Positions 10,851 to 21,530 of a DNA stretch of 64,000 nucleotides are shown here, piece after piece. Position 1 is the first letter of the stretch. Each line of letters opens with the position of its first letter. The notes below the pieces were generated by a model, which was not told where the DNA came from, searched no databases, and was given only the letters and a program-made list of their open reading frames with translations. Position numbers and translations under genes: made by a program. This stretch comes from Guadua angustifolia (taxonomy: Eukaryota; Streptophyta; Magnoliopsida; Poales; Poaceae): NCBI GenBank assembly GCA_036346375.1, contig JAYEVE010000644.1:17229-81228 (forward strand), given 5' to 3'.

Positions 10851-11899
10851 CACTTGAGAGCATACGATGAGTGGGGGAAGAGAAAAAGAGAAGGGAGAAG
10901 ATAGACTCAACAGAAGAGTTGGTCACCAACAAGCTCTGTAACCAAGCCCGAAACACTCAATCCAAAATCAAGCAGGAAGTAAGGCTGTTACCCATCTTCA
11001 TGGGGGCCTGAACCTGGGTAAAATCGTCTGTTCATCTGGATTTTAGACTCTAGAGCTCGTTAGTGTGAGAGGTGCTGGGGTTTCCATCTGTTAGGGTTCG
11101 CTGGCTACCAAAGACACCCCCCTACCGAACCAAACCCGGTCTGTAGACTTGGGCCTGTCAGTTGAAATACACCGATAGGGGCGCGCCAGGTAGGGAATTG
11201 ATGGTCGGTTTCTCGATCATCTCTCCGTGAGTTTGGTGTTTTTCTTCGAGTTCCGTGCATTTGAAGATGGTGGGTTCGCAGCATGTCGGGGAAGAGGAAG
11301 AATCAGGCCACACTCATAGTGTGTCCGGCATTCTCGTCGATCGCAAGAGAGTCTTACCCCACCCTGAGGTCTGGCGATGCTCCGTGGCGGCGGTGGGGCA
11401 TCGATCTTGGCCGGTGGCCATGGGCAGCCACTCGGCTCGAAATCGCATGCGCTCGTCTTCTCTGGACCACCCTCGGTGGAGCTTGAGAGACTCCCGGCCA
11501 CTCCGTGGGCTGCGGGATCTTAGGCCTTGTGGAGTGCGGCCCGACAGTAGGGCCCCGGCCGAGAACATCAGTGGTACTCCGCCCCGGGCGGGCTGGGGGG
11601 CTCGCGAACTCAGCCGCCACGGTGGCAGCGTCCTGCCATTGAGGCCAGGGGGAGGAGAAGCCTTGTGCGTCGGTTCCGGTTCGAAAGAACGTGAGACCTA
11701 AGGAGTCATCTGGGCCAAGCCAGCCCGTGGCAGCGACCTTGGCAACCGTGTGCTCTTGCTTGGCCTCAGACGAGGGGCAAGCAGGCGGCCTCCGAGCGGA
11801 AGTTCCTCGACTCGTGAGGAGAGTCCTATCTCGCTCTCGGTAGGCGAGTTCGGGTGGGCGCCGAGTTTTGTCTATGGCGTTGGATATCGGGCATTCTCC

Positions 11900-12760
11900 G
11901 TGATTCTGCCCGTGGAGATGGCTTGAAAAGTTCGCCCGACATCTATAGAAATTCTGACGGCACTACCAATCTGAGGAGTTCTTGCAAATCTATACCACGA
12001 TTGGTGCGGCGGTGGCCGTGGTCGGAAAAGTCATGGTTAATTATTTCGGCGGCCTTGAGCTCGCTTGGATTCTTGGTTGTTGAACCTCCGCGAGTCGGTG
12101 CATTCCGTGGGAGGCTATGTGGCCTCTTCGTCGCCAATTTCGGGGCTCCTTGCGCAGCCGGGCATGGAGGATGATCGCATGCCTGGAAGCGGCATAAGAG
12201 TCGTTCGCGTGATTTTATCGGCGGGTTACGCCATTGCCGCAACATGATTCCCCATATTTGAGCAATCGGTCGTCATCGCCTTCGAAGAAGGCGTTCGCGA
12301 TCGCAAGATGAAGAGAAGATGGCCACCGCACTATTGGTACCACCACGAGTTGTTTTCCCTCGCGCATAAGTCGCGGCAGAAATTTCTGCTGAGCGAGGGC
12401 GAGATCTGGTCCCGGGGTGGCGAGCAAGGATGAAGCGGGACCTCAAAGGGTTCCGGCCCGTCAACTGAAAGCGGCGAAGCGTGGCGAGAGACCGGCGGGT
12501 CTTAGCGTGGCGTGGCTGCGATGGCTCTGAGTCGCATGAGCGCGGCCGTCGAGATCAGCGATCGCCCGTGACCGGCGAGATGATGATCGCCGTGATCGGC
12601 GTGGTGATCGCCGCGATCGGCGTGACAACCGTCGCGATCGTGGAACGATCGCCCAGGGCGGAGGAAAGAGACGCGGTGCCCAATTCATCGGCCGACACCC
12701 ATGACACTGGACGGTTGTCGGTCATGGATCGGATGGTAGAAGCGGCGGATCAAGAAGCAC
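11900..12760 (+). pseudogene. gag of the Tat element, frameshifted
   Basis: Fragments in several frames line up with a gypsy gag. EFLQIYTT starts at about 11976 and KVMVNYFGGLELAW at about 12028. SWLLNLRESVHSVGG lies near 12065 and LFVANFGAP near 12130. Then comes an Arg/Asp-rich tail at 12551-12655 (RDRRDDDRRDRRGDRRDRRD in one frame) typical of the RNA-binding end of grass gypsy gag. At least three frame changes are needed to follow it. The product would be the capsid/nucleocapsid protein. Upstream 11178-11900 is leader sequence with no clear protein. Confidence 0.6.
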
Positions 12761-13179
12761 GCCCTCGTGATGATGGCGTCCTCTCGTGATGGTGATCGTG
12801 GTGAAGACCCTTGTATCTTTCCGTGGCGGATCATATTTAGGCGTACATTTATGGTGGTTAAATCGCGCCGGCTCTAATACCGCTTACAAGCGGTTGAAGA
12901 AGGAAGTGTCTTGTGGCGAGTCGAGCTTCGAGTCGCGTCGGATGCTGAAATGGTCGGGAGAGGCGATCATCTTGATCGGTGACCACCTGATTATGCCCCA
13001 CCACAGGCATCTCCGTTAATGGTGTAAGCCCTACGATCCGGAGCGTCGGTTGGAGTCGTGTGTTGGTGGGCGGAGGGAGTTCTCTCGATATCTTGTCCTC
13101 TCACGGCATTTACGGCTCTTCAAATCCAGCGGTAGGATCTCCATCCGTCGTTGCCTTTCTTGAATAGCCGGGGGTTAGT

Positions 13180-13480
13180 GCAATCCCCGTGGGCCAAGTG
13201 CGTCTCCCTGTCACTTTTGGGGAAAAGGATAATTATCGTACTAAGCTGGTGGACTTTGAAGTCACTGATTTTGATCTCCCCTACAATGTTTTGCTGGCCG
13301 GCCGTGATGACCCGTATGCATATATGGTGGTGAAGATGCTAGAACTGCTTGATCCCCATAACCATTCGAATGGATCGGTCAAAGCTCTGCTTATTTGTCA
13401 TAAGTTTGCGCTTGATATGAGTGTTGTCACTTGTCCAGGCGTCTTTGGTGCCGCTGCTTTCGAGGCCTAGGTCGAACCAG
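13180..13480 (+). pseudogene. Aspartic protease-to-RT linker region of the Tat element
   Basis: The frame at 13189-13470 reads GQVRLPVTFGEKDNYRTKLV and then DFEVTDFDLPYNVLLAGRDD, which matches the conserved end of the Ty3/gypsy protease domain (GQIxLPVTFG..., DFxVxDFDLPYN). The canonical Asp-Ser/Thr-Gly segment upstream is not readable, so the active site is probably lost. A stop closes the frame soon after. Reverse transcriptase remnants begin about 150 bases downstream. Confidence 0.6.
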
Positions 13481-13639
13481 CGCCTCGCTGGCTCTGCCGG
13501 TGAGGTTAAGGTGAAAGCCATACTGAGTGGCGAGTCATAAAACCGTCAACATTGGCGCCAGACCTCGGCGCCAAATAGGAAAACGGCTCGTCACCTTCCT
13601 CCGGTGTAATTCCGGCGTGTTTGCACGGCCGTCGATATA

Positions 13640-14240
13640 ATGAGGGGTCCCTAGGGAGTGATCGAGCACCGTTTAACAACGCTCGAAGCCGCCGGTTGAC
13701 AAAAGATCGGCAAGCTCGGGCGGTAAGATGTTATTGGTGGGAGGTGGAGAAGCTATTGGGCGCAGGGATCATTAGGGAGGTCATTCACCTGATGGCTTGC
13801 CAATCATGAACAAATCAAAAAGTCGAGGAAGTGGCGAATGTGTGTTACGACTTCACAGCCTCAACAAAGCTTGCAGAAGGATCCTTATCCTTGCATGAGT
13901 CGACCTTATTGTTGACTCTATGGCGGGTTGTGAATTATTATGCTTTTACGGATCGCGTACTCTGGTACCATCAAATTAGCATGGTGGGGTGGAGGATGAA
14001 GCGCTTTTGTAACCCCTATGGGTGTTCTTGTTATATTAGGATGCCTTTTGGTTTAAAGAATCTTTGGATCCACTTACCGGCGGTGCTATGCACATTACTT
14101 TTCGTCCACATAGGGCGTAATCTTGAAAGTATATGTTGATGATCTGGTTGTGAAAGTCAAAAATTGAAGACTTGATTCAAGACTTAGAAGAAACCTTCGC
14201 CAACCTCAGGAAGAATTGCCTTAAAATTTGAATCGAGAGA
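13640..14240 (+). pseudogene. Reverse transcriptase of the Tat element, degraded
   Basis: At 13640-13803 one frame reads RRLTKDRQARA and KLLGAGIIREVIH, the usual start of a gypsy RT. At 13831-14139 follow VCYDFTAST, YHQISMVG and YIRMPFGLKN. The catalytic box is present at 14132-14143 as TATGTTGATGAT (YVDD), then LVVKVK, but in a different frame from the block before it. Several frameshifts separate the motifs, so there is no functional enzyme. Confidence 0.7.
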
Positions 14241-14439
14241 AGTGCGTGTTCGGGGTTCCCTCCGGTAAGTATTAGGGTTCTAGTGTCTAGCAAGGTGTTG
14301 AGGCCAATCCGGATAAAATAGCGCGATTGAGCATGAAGCCGCCCGACCACGACTCAAATAGGTTCAATGTTTGGTGAGTGCTTTGGCCTCCTTAGGCGAT
14401 TCATTGCTCGATTGGGAGAAAGAGCCTACCCTATTTAAG

Positions 14440-14993
14440 CTATTGAAGAAAACTAATCATTTTGAGTGGGTGATGAGGCTCGAAGGCCTTTGAAGACAAA
14501 AGCGGTACCTTACCTCTCCTCGATCTTGATTTCCCCTCATAAGGTGAACCGCTGCTTTTGTATATTCTTGCTACCTGAGGTGGTATTGGTTGTGTTAGTG
14601 GCGGAGAGGAAGGTGTCGAGCGCGGTTTATTATGTCGATGAAGTGTTGCATGAGGCGGAAACTCGATATTCTCAAGCCTAGAAAATCTTTGTATCTTGAT
14701 TCTGGTGGCGTCTAAGGAGATTCGCGGCATTATTTTCAAAAGGGGGAAGTTTGCGTAGTTCGGCCTATCCGTTGCGAAAATCTTGTTCAACAGCGAGGCG
14801 AAGGTCGCATTGCCAAATGGTGAGTTGAATTGGGAGAGTTCAATCTTAAGTTTGTTCCCATACTTGCCATCAAAAGTCAAAAATTGGCGGAGTTAGTTTG
14901 CGAGTGGACTCCGCCACTCTTGAAGCGGAAAAAGCCCCCGCATCGCCTCCACGGACCTTATTTTTTCGATGGATTCGTTCAGATTGGGCGCGG
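14440..14993 (+). pseudogene. RNase H region of the Tat element, first part (interrupted at 14994)
   Basis: One frame at 14510-14680 reads YLSSILISPHKVN, then VLVAERKVSSAVYYVDEV and LHEAETRYSQA, the RT-linked RNase H block of gypsy pol. The next 300 bases carry eroded matches (KIRGIIFKRGKF, FKFVP-like text). The segment ends with FFDGFVQIG just before the nested LTR. The continuation lies after that insertion, at 20005. Confidence 0.6.
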
Positions 14994-16045
14994 TGATGAG
15001 GACATCTAACTAAGGATACAACCGCTGGTCCTTCTTCCTACCTCATTGCTACTTAGTCCCCGATAAATCGTTGTTTAAGCCGCTATTTAAGTCTCTGACG
15101 CATGGAGGCTTAATCCGAAGCAAGGTCTTTCCACCCACCTTTGTTGGGCCAGCATGTCAATAACATCCACCAAGGACAGCCCACGCACCAAGGAAAGCCC
15201 AACATCAAGCTCAGTTCGTCTCCAATTCCAGTTCGGCCATCCAGGAGCAGCAGGACTTCAAATGGGCCATACGGCCACATCAAACTCCGTTTTCGACGTT
15301 CGACCACTCGTTTGAAAGGTATCGAGATAACCTTTCAAATGGATCCAGTCCCAAGGCCAAATTCATCAGGAAGCGTCGGGAAATTACAGAACAATCAAAT
15401 GGGAATTCGTCTCCGAGTCCGATTCGGCCATCCAGGAACAGCTGTACTTCAAGCGGACATAACTTGGACTCCGGACTCCGTTTTGATTGTATGACCACCC
15501 GTTTGAAAGCTTAGGAGATAAGCTTTCCAATGGATCTAGCCCCCTTCAAATTCATCCTGAATCAACGAAATCATAGGACAATATTACGGGATAGAATTAC
15601 CGGGTGCTCGTCACCTTCCTTTTGAGCCTATGGCCCATGTATCTTAGGGTTTTGGTGGCCACGCTATTTTAGCTGCCCTACACCTCTGGCGCCCTATATA
15701 TATGTAGCTACTACCGTTCTTTTATGCTTAGGTTTTGTTGTGTTTAGTAGACCCGTGTCGTCCCCTCCTCGTGTTTCGGCGTGTCGACTAGGACCGCTTA
15801 GAGAGCAGCAATTCTCAACTTGTTTCGTTTAATTTCAATACTATCTATTGATTGCTTCATGCTTTGTTCTTGCGGGTTCTCGATTTCTTGCAGGAATAAT
15901 TGATCGTTTGGATCTTGTATCCGTGTGGATTGGCATTGCGATTGTGAAGCTCGACTGTTGGTAGGAAGCCCTTGATTCGGTGCCATCAACACCCCAATCG
16001 ACGATATCATCATCTCACGAAAGATCGGGATCACCGTCCCCATCA
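14994..16045 (+). repeat. 5' LTR of the nested element (1052 bp)
   Basis: TGATG...CATCA ends form a short terminal inverted repeat. A TATA-like CCCTATATATATG lies near 15693. The LTR contains an internal duplication: the block at about 15207-15345 (GTTCGGCCATCCAGGAGC, CCACTCGTTTGAAAGGTATC) recurs in diverged form at 15405-15535 (ATTCGGCCATCCAGGAAC, CCACCCGTTTGAAAGCTTAG). Confidence 0.75.
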
Positions 16046-16047
16046 AG

Positions 16048-16060
16048 TGGTATCGAGCTC
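16048..16060 (+). promoter_or_regulatory. Primer binding site (tRNA-iMet type)
   Basis: TGGTATCGAGCTC starts two bases after the LTR end. It differs by one base from the common plant PBS TGGTATCAGAGC pattern. It marks the start of minus-strand DNA synthesis and fixes the LTR boundary and plus orientation. Confidence 0.65.
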
Positions 16061-17149
16061 AAGGTTGCTCGGTGAGATTTCCCCTCAATTCTGATTTTTT
16101 CACCCAGAGTCCAGAAAAGAACCACAAAAAATTAGTGGGTGGTTTTCTATCCGAGGCAATTTGTGCCCTAACTTTTACTTGTTCTTGGTTTGTTGAATCG
16201 TCGGATGCATAATCGTGTCATTCTTTGGTTTTAGAGTCTAGTTCCTTTAGAGTTTGAGTTACATTCACGTAATTGCATCCCAGTGTTTTTCGCGTTCATC
16301 GTGTCTTCCTTTGTGCCGCTCACCACCATCTCGCCGCCGCTAACAACAAGCGCTGCAGCCCCCCACTTCCCCCAACTCAGCCAAGCCCAAAAAACTCCAA
16401 AACCTACTCCAATTCGTTCTCGCGTGCAATTTTGTGACTGCTGCAGTAAAACAGTCATAACTGCTGCATACGAACAGTTTGGACGTTCTTGGACTCGTTC
16501 GAAAGATCACGAAAATTTTCTATTAGATTCTTCATTGTCTTTGACAATATAGATATTTCAAATTCGGCCTTTAACAGTGAGAAAAGTTGCAATCTTTGTT
16601 AGGCTGATTTTGATCCACATAAAAAAAAAGAAAGAAGAAGTGCTGTGAGCAAGGAGAACAAATTAAAAAGAGGCGAGTGCAACAAAAGAGCGTAGCTGTG
16701 AAAGGAAAAAAAAAGAAGAAAAAGAGAAATTACGTGAGCAAAGGAGAACAAAAGGGAGCTTTATCATTTAGGTCTTTGCATATTGAGGATCCTAGCCAAT
16801 ATTTATCTTGTTTGTTCAAGGACCTTCATCTTTGTTACATGACTAAGTCTGTGATTAGGCTCGCGTCTCTATACGGTCTAGCCTAGGACCGACATTGTCT
16901 TGATTTTGAGCGACTTTTCAACTACTTTTGGATCGGTGGTACTAGTTCCTCCTTTGCTACATATTATTACTGTCCAAACTCCACCATCTTCTTACCACAG
17001 GTTAGAATTTGCAATAAACGCCACATCGAGGACTTATGAAACTTGGTAGAAGTTTGGCGTGTGTGGCTTGCCACTTCATAAAACCTAGTAGTTCATAGGA
17101 GCTTACATGTCATGTGGAGTTTCTTTGTTTCTACTAACCATGGCGAGTA

Positions 17150-18030
17150 TTCAAGCAATCATAGGATGCGTCGTGATGAAAATGAGCGTGAGACCCCTCA
17201 CCCCAAAAACGGCGTTGGGTCACTCATTTCCAAAGGATGCACCATCAGCATGAGATGCAAACTCGTGACACTCTTGATGCGATTCAAGCGCAATTGGCAC
17301 CCTCAGAGCTTCAAGCCTGCTAACTGCTTCTTCAAGGTCTTGCCCCAACAATGGTGCGCTGGTCATGCTTTGGGCCAGCGGTGCTCCACTGCTCCTTTAC
17401 GCAGGGTGGATCAAGAGGAGAACAACCTCGCCCGACACGAGGGGCGACTACGGAACATGTGAACAACGGCCGACCTCATTCGCGATCCGCAATAAGGCAA
17501 GGTATGGCTAAAATCAACATGATCAAAGGAAAACGTGATGATTCCATGGCAAAATGAAATTTACTATGCTTCCTTTTGATGGTGCTTATAATCCGATGCA
17601 CCTAGATTGGGAGTTGGCGTAGATCAAAAATTTTCTTGCTATGACTTCTCCGGGAGGGGTTCCCCACTAGTGAATTTTGGTTTTATCTATTTGGGGAAAG
17701 AACTTTGTAGAGCCAACCGTGATGTACCTACAACTTGGGATGGGTTGAAGCGTGTCATGAGGGCTAGATTTGTTCCTACATACTATGCTTTCGTGACTTA
17801 TTGAATAAAATCGGCTTTAATCAAGGTGATAAACGGTTGAGGAATATTATCAAGAATTGCAAATTGGCATGTTCATTGGGTTTAGAAAGGGGAAATGCAA
17901 AAATGGCTGGGTTTTTGGGTGGGCTTAACCAGAGATACAAGACATACTTGATTATAAAGAATACAATTTATCGTGTTTGTATCATCTTGCTTTGAAAGCG
18001 AAAAGGAAGTCGGGTCGACGATCGACAACG
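17150..18030 (+). pseudogene. gag of the nested LTR element, broken
   Basis: Successive frames read MTSPGGVPH, then RDVPTTWDGLKRVMRARFVP near 17720 and VEEYYQELQIGMF near 17830. After these come a K/G-rich stretch and DYKEYNLSCLYHLALKAKR near 17950. This is the retrotransposon gag pattern (RFVPxYY, QG..VEEYYxE, FLxGL) of chromovirus/Reina-like gypsy elements. Stops and frame changes occur every 100-150 bases. The region 16061-17150 contains only leader DNA and A-rich runs. Products would be capsid proteins; none can be made. Confidence 0.6.
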
Positions 18031-18379
18031 GAGTAATTTTAGGCTCTTCCACATCCGTCGGTCATTTCATACCAGGCATCATCTCCCATTTCGGGCGGTA
18101 CCTACACAGCTCCCCACTTGACACCATCACGCATCTCGGAGGCAACAGGTCAACCACACTTCAAGCCCAAAGTGCATCCTCGGGCCTCCCCAACAAAAAA
18201 CAAATGCTTCGATGAAAAATGGGGCCGGATGCGAGCGCCTAATCAACGGTCTAATAATCGAGAAAAATGGTGAGTACCTAGTGCTAGTGACATTGATGAA
18301 AATGAATATGCTCTTGTTGCCACTAACCGAAAAGAAGAAGAGATTATCCGCGAATCGAAAATATCCGCTCTTGTTGTCA

Positions 18380-18840
18380 CAGTATTATTGGGACCGTGAT
18401 GATCAAAATCAACGCCATACCATCTTCCAAACAAAGTTTGTAGTCACAAACGCAGCGTTTTATTGATGGTGGTAGTTGCAACAACCTTGCTATGTGGATA
18501 TGGTCGAAAGCTTGGTTTGGCCATGCCCTAAACAACCATCGATTAGTGGCTCAATTCTAATGGTAAGGTTCAGTAACAAAAACCGTTCAAATCCCTATTT
18601 CTATCGGTTCATATCATGATCATGTTGTTTTGGATGTTGTACCCATGGATGCTTGTTTTTTTGTTGGGTAGACCATGGATATATGATATAGATGCCACAC
18701 ATCATGGTAGGACCAATCAACACTTTCATGTTTGAGGGAAGAAAATAATTTTGGAACCAATGACCCCAAGAATTCGTAAGGTTGCTGCACAACATGCAAA
18801 AAGAAACCGAAAGTAATGATACTAAAAAAGAAGAGTGTAG
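18380..18840 (+). pseudogene. Retroviral-type aspartic protease remnant of the nested element
   Basis: One frame reads QRHTIFQTKF, then VDMVESLVW, DHVVLDVVPMDACF and NTFMFEGRK. These line up with the gypsy protease segment that reads C..I.D.GSC.N, VDEVWCDVVPMDACHILLGRPW and FxFxGRK in intact elements. The catalytic Asp-Ser-Gly and the ILLGRPW flap are altered. Nothing from RT onward follows before the polypurine tract at about 19023. Confidence 0.5.
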
Positions 18841-19034
18841 CTAATAGCTAAATCTACCTAAAGCAACAAGTGATAAATCTGATCGAAATTAAAAGGGGTA
18901 GTTTTGTTAGCGCCAATGCCACAATATATGATGACATCACCAAAAGTTTGCAACCATCTTTCTTTGTCTCTTTGTCACTAACCTTTTGCAGGAGAATGAG
19001 AAGGAGTGGGCGACTCCAATTCAAGAAGGGAGGA

Positions 19035-20004
19035 TGATGAGGACATCCCAACCAAGGATACAACCTGGTCCTTCTTCCCCTCGTTTGCTACTTGGCCCGA
19101 TTCCAATTTTTGCGCTATTTGCTTGGCATGGAGGCTTAATCCAAGCAAGGTCTTTCCACCCCCTTTGCTGGGCCAGCATCAATAACATCCACCGGACAGC
19201 CCCGCACCAAGGGCCCAACATCAAGCTCTTCGTCTCCAATTCCAGTTCGGCCATCCAGGGCAGCCGGACTTCAACAGCCACGGCCACATCCGAACTCCGT
19301 TTTCACGTTCGACCACTCGTTTGAAAGGTATCGAGATAAAATTTCAAATGGATCCAGTCCCAAGGCCAAATTCATCCGAAGCGTCGGAAATTACAGAACA
19401 ATCAAATGGGAATTCGTCTTCGAGTCCGTTCAGCCATCCGAAAATCTTCAACGGACATAACTTGGACTGGACTCCGTTTTCAATGTATGACCACCCGTTT
19501 GAAAGCAGGAATAAATTTCCAATGGATCGCTCCCAAATTAATCCTGAATCAATGAAATCACAGGACAATATTCGGTACAAATTACCTCTTTCCCCTTTTT
19601 TGGGCCTATGGCCCATGTATCTTAGGGTTTTGGTGGCCACTGTTTTGGCTGCCCTACACCTCTTCCGCCTATATATATGTGGCTACCACCGTTTTTTATG
19701 CTTAGGTTTTGTTGTGTTTGGTAGACCCGGTGCGCCCCTCCTCGTGTTTGCGCGGTCGACTAGACCGGAGCAGAGAACCTCAACTTGTTTGGATTTCAAT
19801 ACTATCTATTCAGATTGCTTCATGCTTTGTTCTTGCGGGTTCTCGATTTCTTGCGGAATAATTGATCGTTTGGATCTTGTATCTTGTGGATTGGCAATGC
19901 GATTGTGAAGCTCCGACCTGGGTAGGGAGCCCTTGATCGGTATCAACACCCTCAAATCGGCGATCATCATCTCACGAAAAGATCGGGATCACCCGCCCCA
20001 TCTA
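19035..20004 (+). repeat. 3' LTR of the nested element (~970 bp)
   Basis: It aligns with 14994-16045 along its length, starting TGATGAGGACATC. It is shorter by about 80 bases, mostly through scattered small deletions rather than one gap. The TATA-like TATATATATG lies near 19670. The end (CCCCATCT) has lost the final CA. Outer-element RNase H resumes at once. Confidence 0.7.
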
Positions 20005-20235
20005 GGGGCGTTGTCTTAGTCTCCCCGTCGGTGGCGTTCATATGTTGTTGCTTTGATTTTAAAGCTACTAATAACATTGCGAGTATGAAGGTCTCGGCGG
20101 GTTATCGCTTGGCCGGTATCCGGCGCTTCAAGTCAGGGTGATTCCGCTAGTCATCAATCAGCGGAAGGAATATCAAGCCGCCCCCTGGCGATTGGGGGTC
20201 GGGAAAATGGGCGGCCTTTGAAGGATTGGGATATA
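20005..20235 (+). pseudogene. RNase H region of the outer Tat element, second part
   Basis: Directly after the nested LTR the sequence encodes GVVLVSP and then, with one frame change, FKATNNIAEYEGL, the conserved RNase H (RVT_3) core of gypsy pol. It continues the FFDGFVQIG stub at 14960-14993, which shows that the nested element landed inside this domain. Confidence 0.65.
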
Positions 20236-20549
20236 CTCATATCGACGCGATAATCATCTTTTGGGATGGGCTTTAGTTGCATCCTCGGGCCTGCTGGGGG
20301 TCTTAAGAAAGACTATCGCGACCGCCATTCACCCATGATTGGATGGAATGATGGTGTCAATTCGAGCCCCCATTCTGGGGGCGATGGTATTTGCGAGCCT
20401 CCGGCCGGCGGGGATGGGCGTTTTGGCCCTGACCTCGCGGAGGAAGGGGCGTTAAAAGCCCCGGTCCGGGAGGAAGGCAGGCGAATCGGCCGAAATGCCT
20501 GCCCAAAAGTACCAGGCGAACAATTTTCGCCACGCCCGGGAAGATCGGG

Positions 20550-21530
20550 GATGGATCTGATCCTAGCCTTCTCGGGACCTTGATCCCGCGATGATCGCGG
20601 GAAGATAACGGGGCCAAATGCTATACCGGTGGGGGACTTATTGGGGAGTAAAACGAATTCTCAAGTGCATCACTTTGGGAAGAGGGCTCCTGATATCCAT
20701 GGGGGCAAAGGGGCCATATGCCCAATTTGGTTCCGCCGGATTTTATTGGCCCTCGCCTCGGGGATGCTTCAAGGTGAGGACATCGAAGCTTTCTTCTTCG
20801 CCAAAAGTCCACCAACAAAGTCCAAACCATCCCCCTTGGCGTTCGCGTCGGGGGATATCTGGTCCGTTCGGGCCCGGGGCTTCACCCACCTCTTGCGCCA
20901 TCGCAAATTTACTAAGTGGGTGTTAGCCAAACCGCCATCACGGCTTCCCCAAATTTATGCATGGGATATTCACTCCTTTGGGTCCTAACCGCATTATCCA
21001 CAATGGAACCGCACCGGGCGGCATTTCGGAATTCGGATGAGATGGGCACCAAAGTATGCTTTGCTTGGTTGCCCACCCTAAGAAATGGTCAAGCGGCCAA
21101 TGCATTGGTATTGAAGGGCCTCAAGACAAAGCGTTTGTCGACCCAGCGGGTTGGGTTGAAGAACTTCCGTTTGCTATGGTCCGACCACGCCCGGCAACTC
21201 GGAACGCCCTTTTCTTGGTGTATGGAGGAAGGCGTTCTTCCCTCCAAGGTATTTGGCTCTCCGCGCTCGTTTTTAAGGGAAGGCCATGAAGATATCCGGC
21301 AAGAAGATGTCAACCTCGGAAAAGTTTGGGCCGGCGCCTTCGCGCCCGAAAAAATTCGGCGATACCCGCCACCGGTCTCGAGAGAACCGAAGTGGGTGAC
21401 GGTCTTCGGGGTTACCATTCGGGTTGCATAACCCCTTGGAGGGTCCCCTTTAAGGTGATCTCGTATTCGCAAGGGCTGCACGAGGGCGGTGAAATTGGCG
21501 AATTCCTACAATGTGGAGTTGTTGAAGTTT
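20550..21530 (+). pseudogene. Integrase of the outer Tat element, degraded
   Basis: RRILLALAS and AFFFAKSP lie near 20740-20810; they resemble the YYWPT...C..C..F zinc-binding segment. FTHLLRHRKFTKWVLAKP lies near 20880 and matches the GGYTHLLVAVDKFTKWVEAKP core. At 21090-21130 GQAANALVLKGLKTK matches GQAERANALVLKGLK. Near 21150-21290 come WVEELPFAM and LFLVYGG, the conserved C-terminal core. Frames change between blocks. Catalytic D,D,E residues cannot be assigned reliably. Confidence 0.6.

Larger units (their letters stand above)
10027..11177 (+). repeat. 5' LTR of Tat element (1151 bp)
   Basis: Starts TGTCGGCGTAC and ends AATACACCGATA, close to the expected TGTCGG/CCGACA terminal pair. 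It is followed by GGGGCGCGCCAGGTAGG, a phrase commonly seen right after LTRs of grass gypsy elements and probably the primer binding region. The U3 part holds a GC-rich minisatellite. A TATA-like CATATAAGGG lies at 10841-10850. The partner LTR is at 24729-25599. Confidence 0.75.
14994..20004 (+). mobile_element. Nested gag-protease-only LTR retrotransposon (TR-GAG-like)
   Basis: LTRs at 14994-16045 and 19035-20004 start TGATGAGGACATC and the left one ends CATCA. The left LTR is followed by TGGTATCGAGCT, the primer site complementary to initiator tRNA-Met. The right LTR is preceded by the purine tract AGAAGGGAGGA. The 3.0-kb interior holds gag and protease-like remnants but no reverse transcriptase, RNase H or integrase. 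The insertion splits the RNase H of the outer Tat element: FFDGFVQIG before it and GVVLVSP after it. The target duplication is eroded (GCGCGG against TAGGGGCG). Confidence 0.75.
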
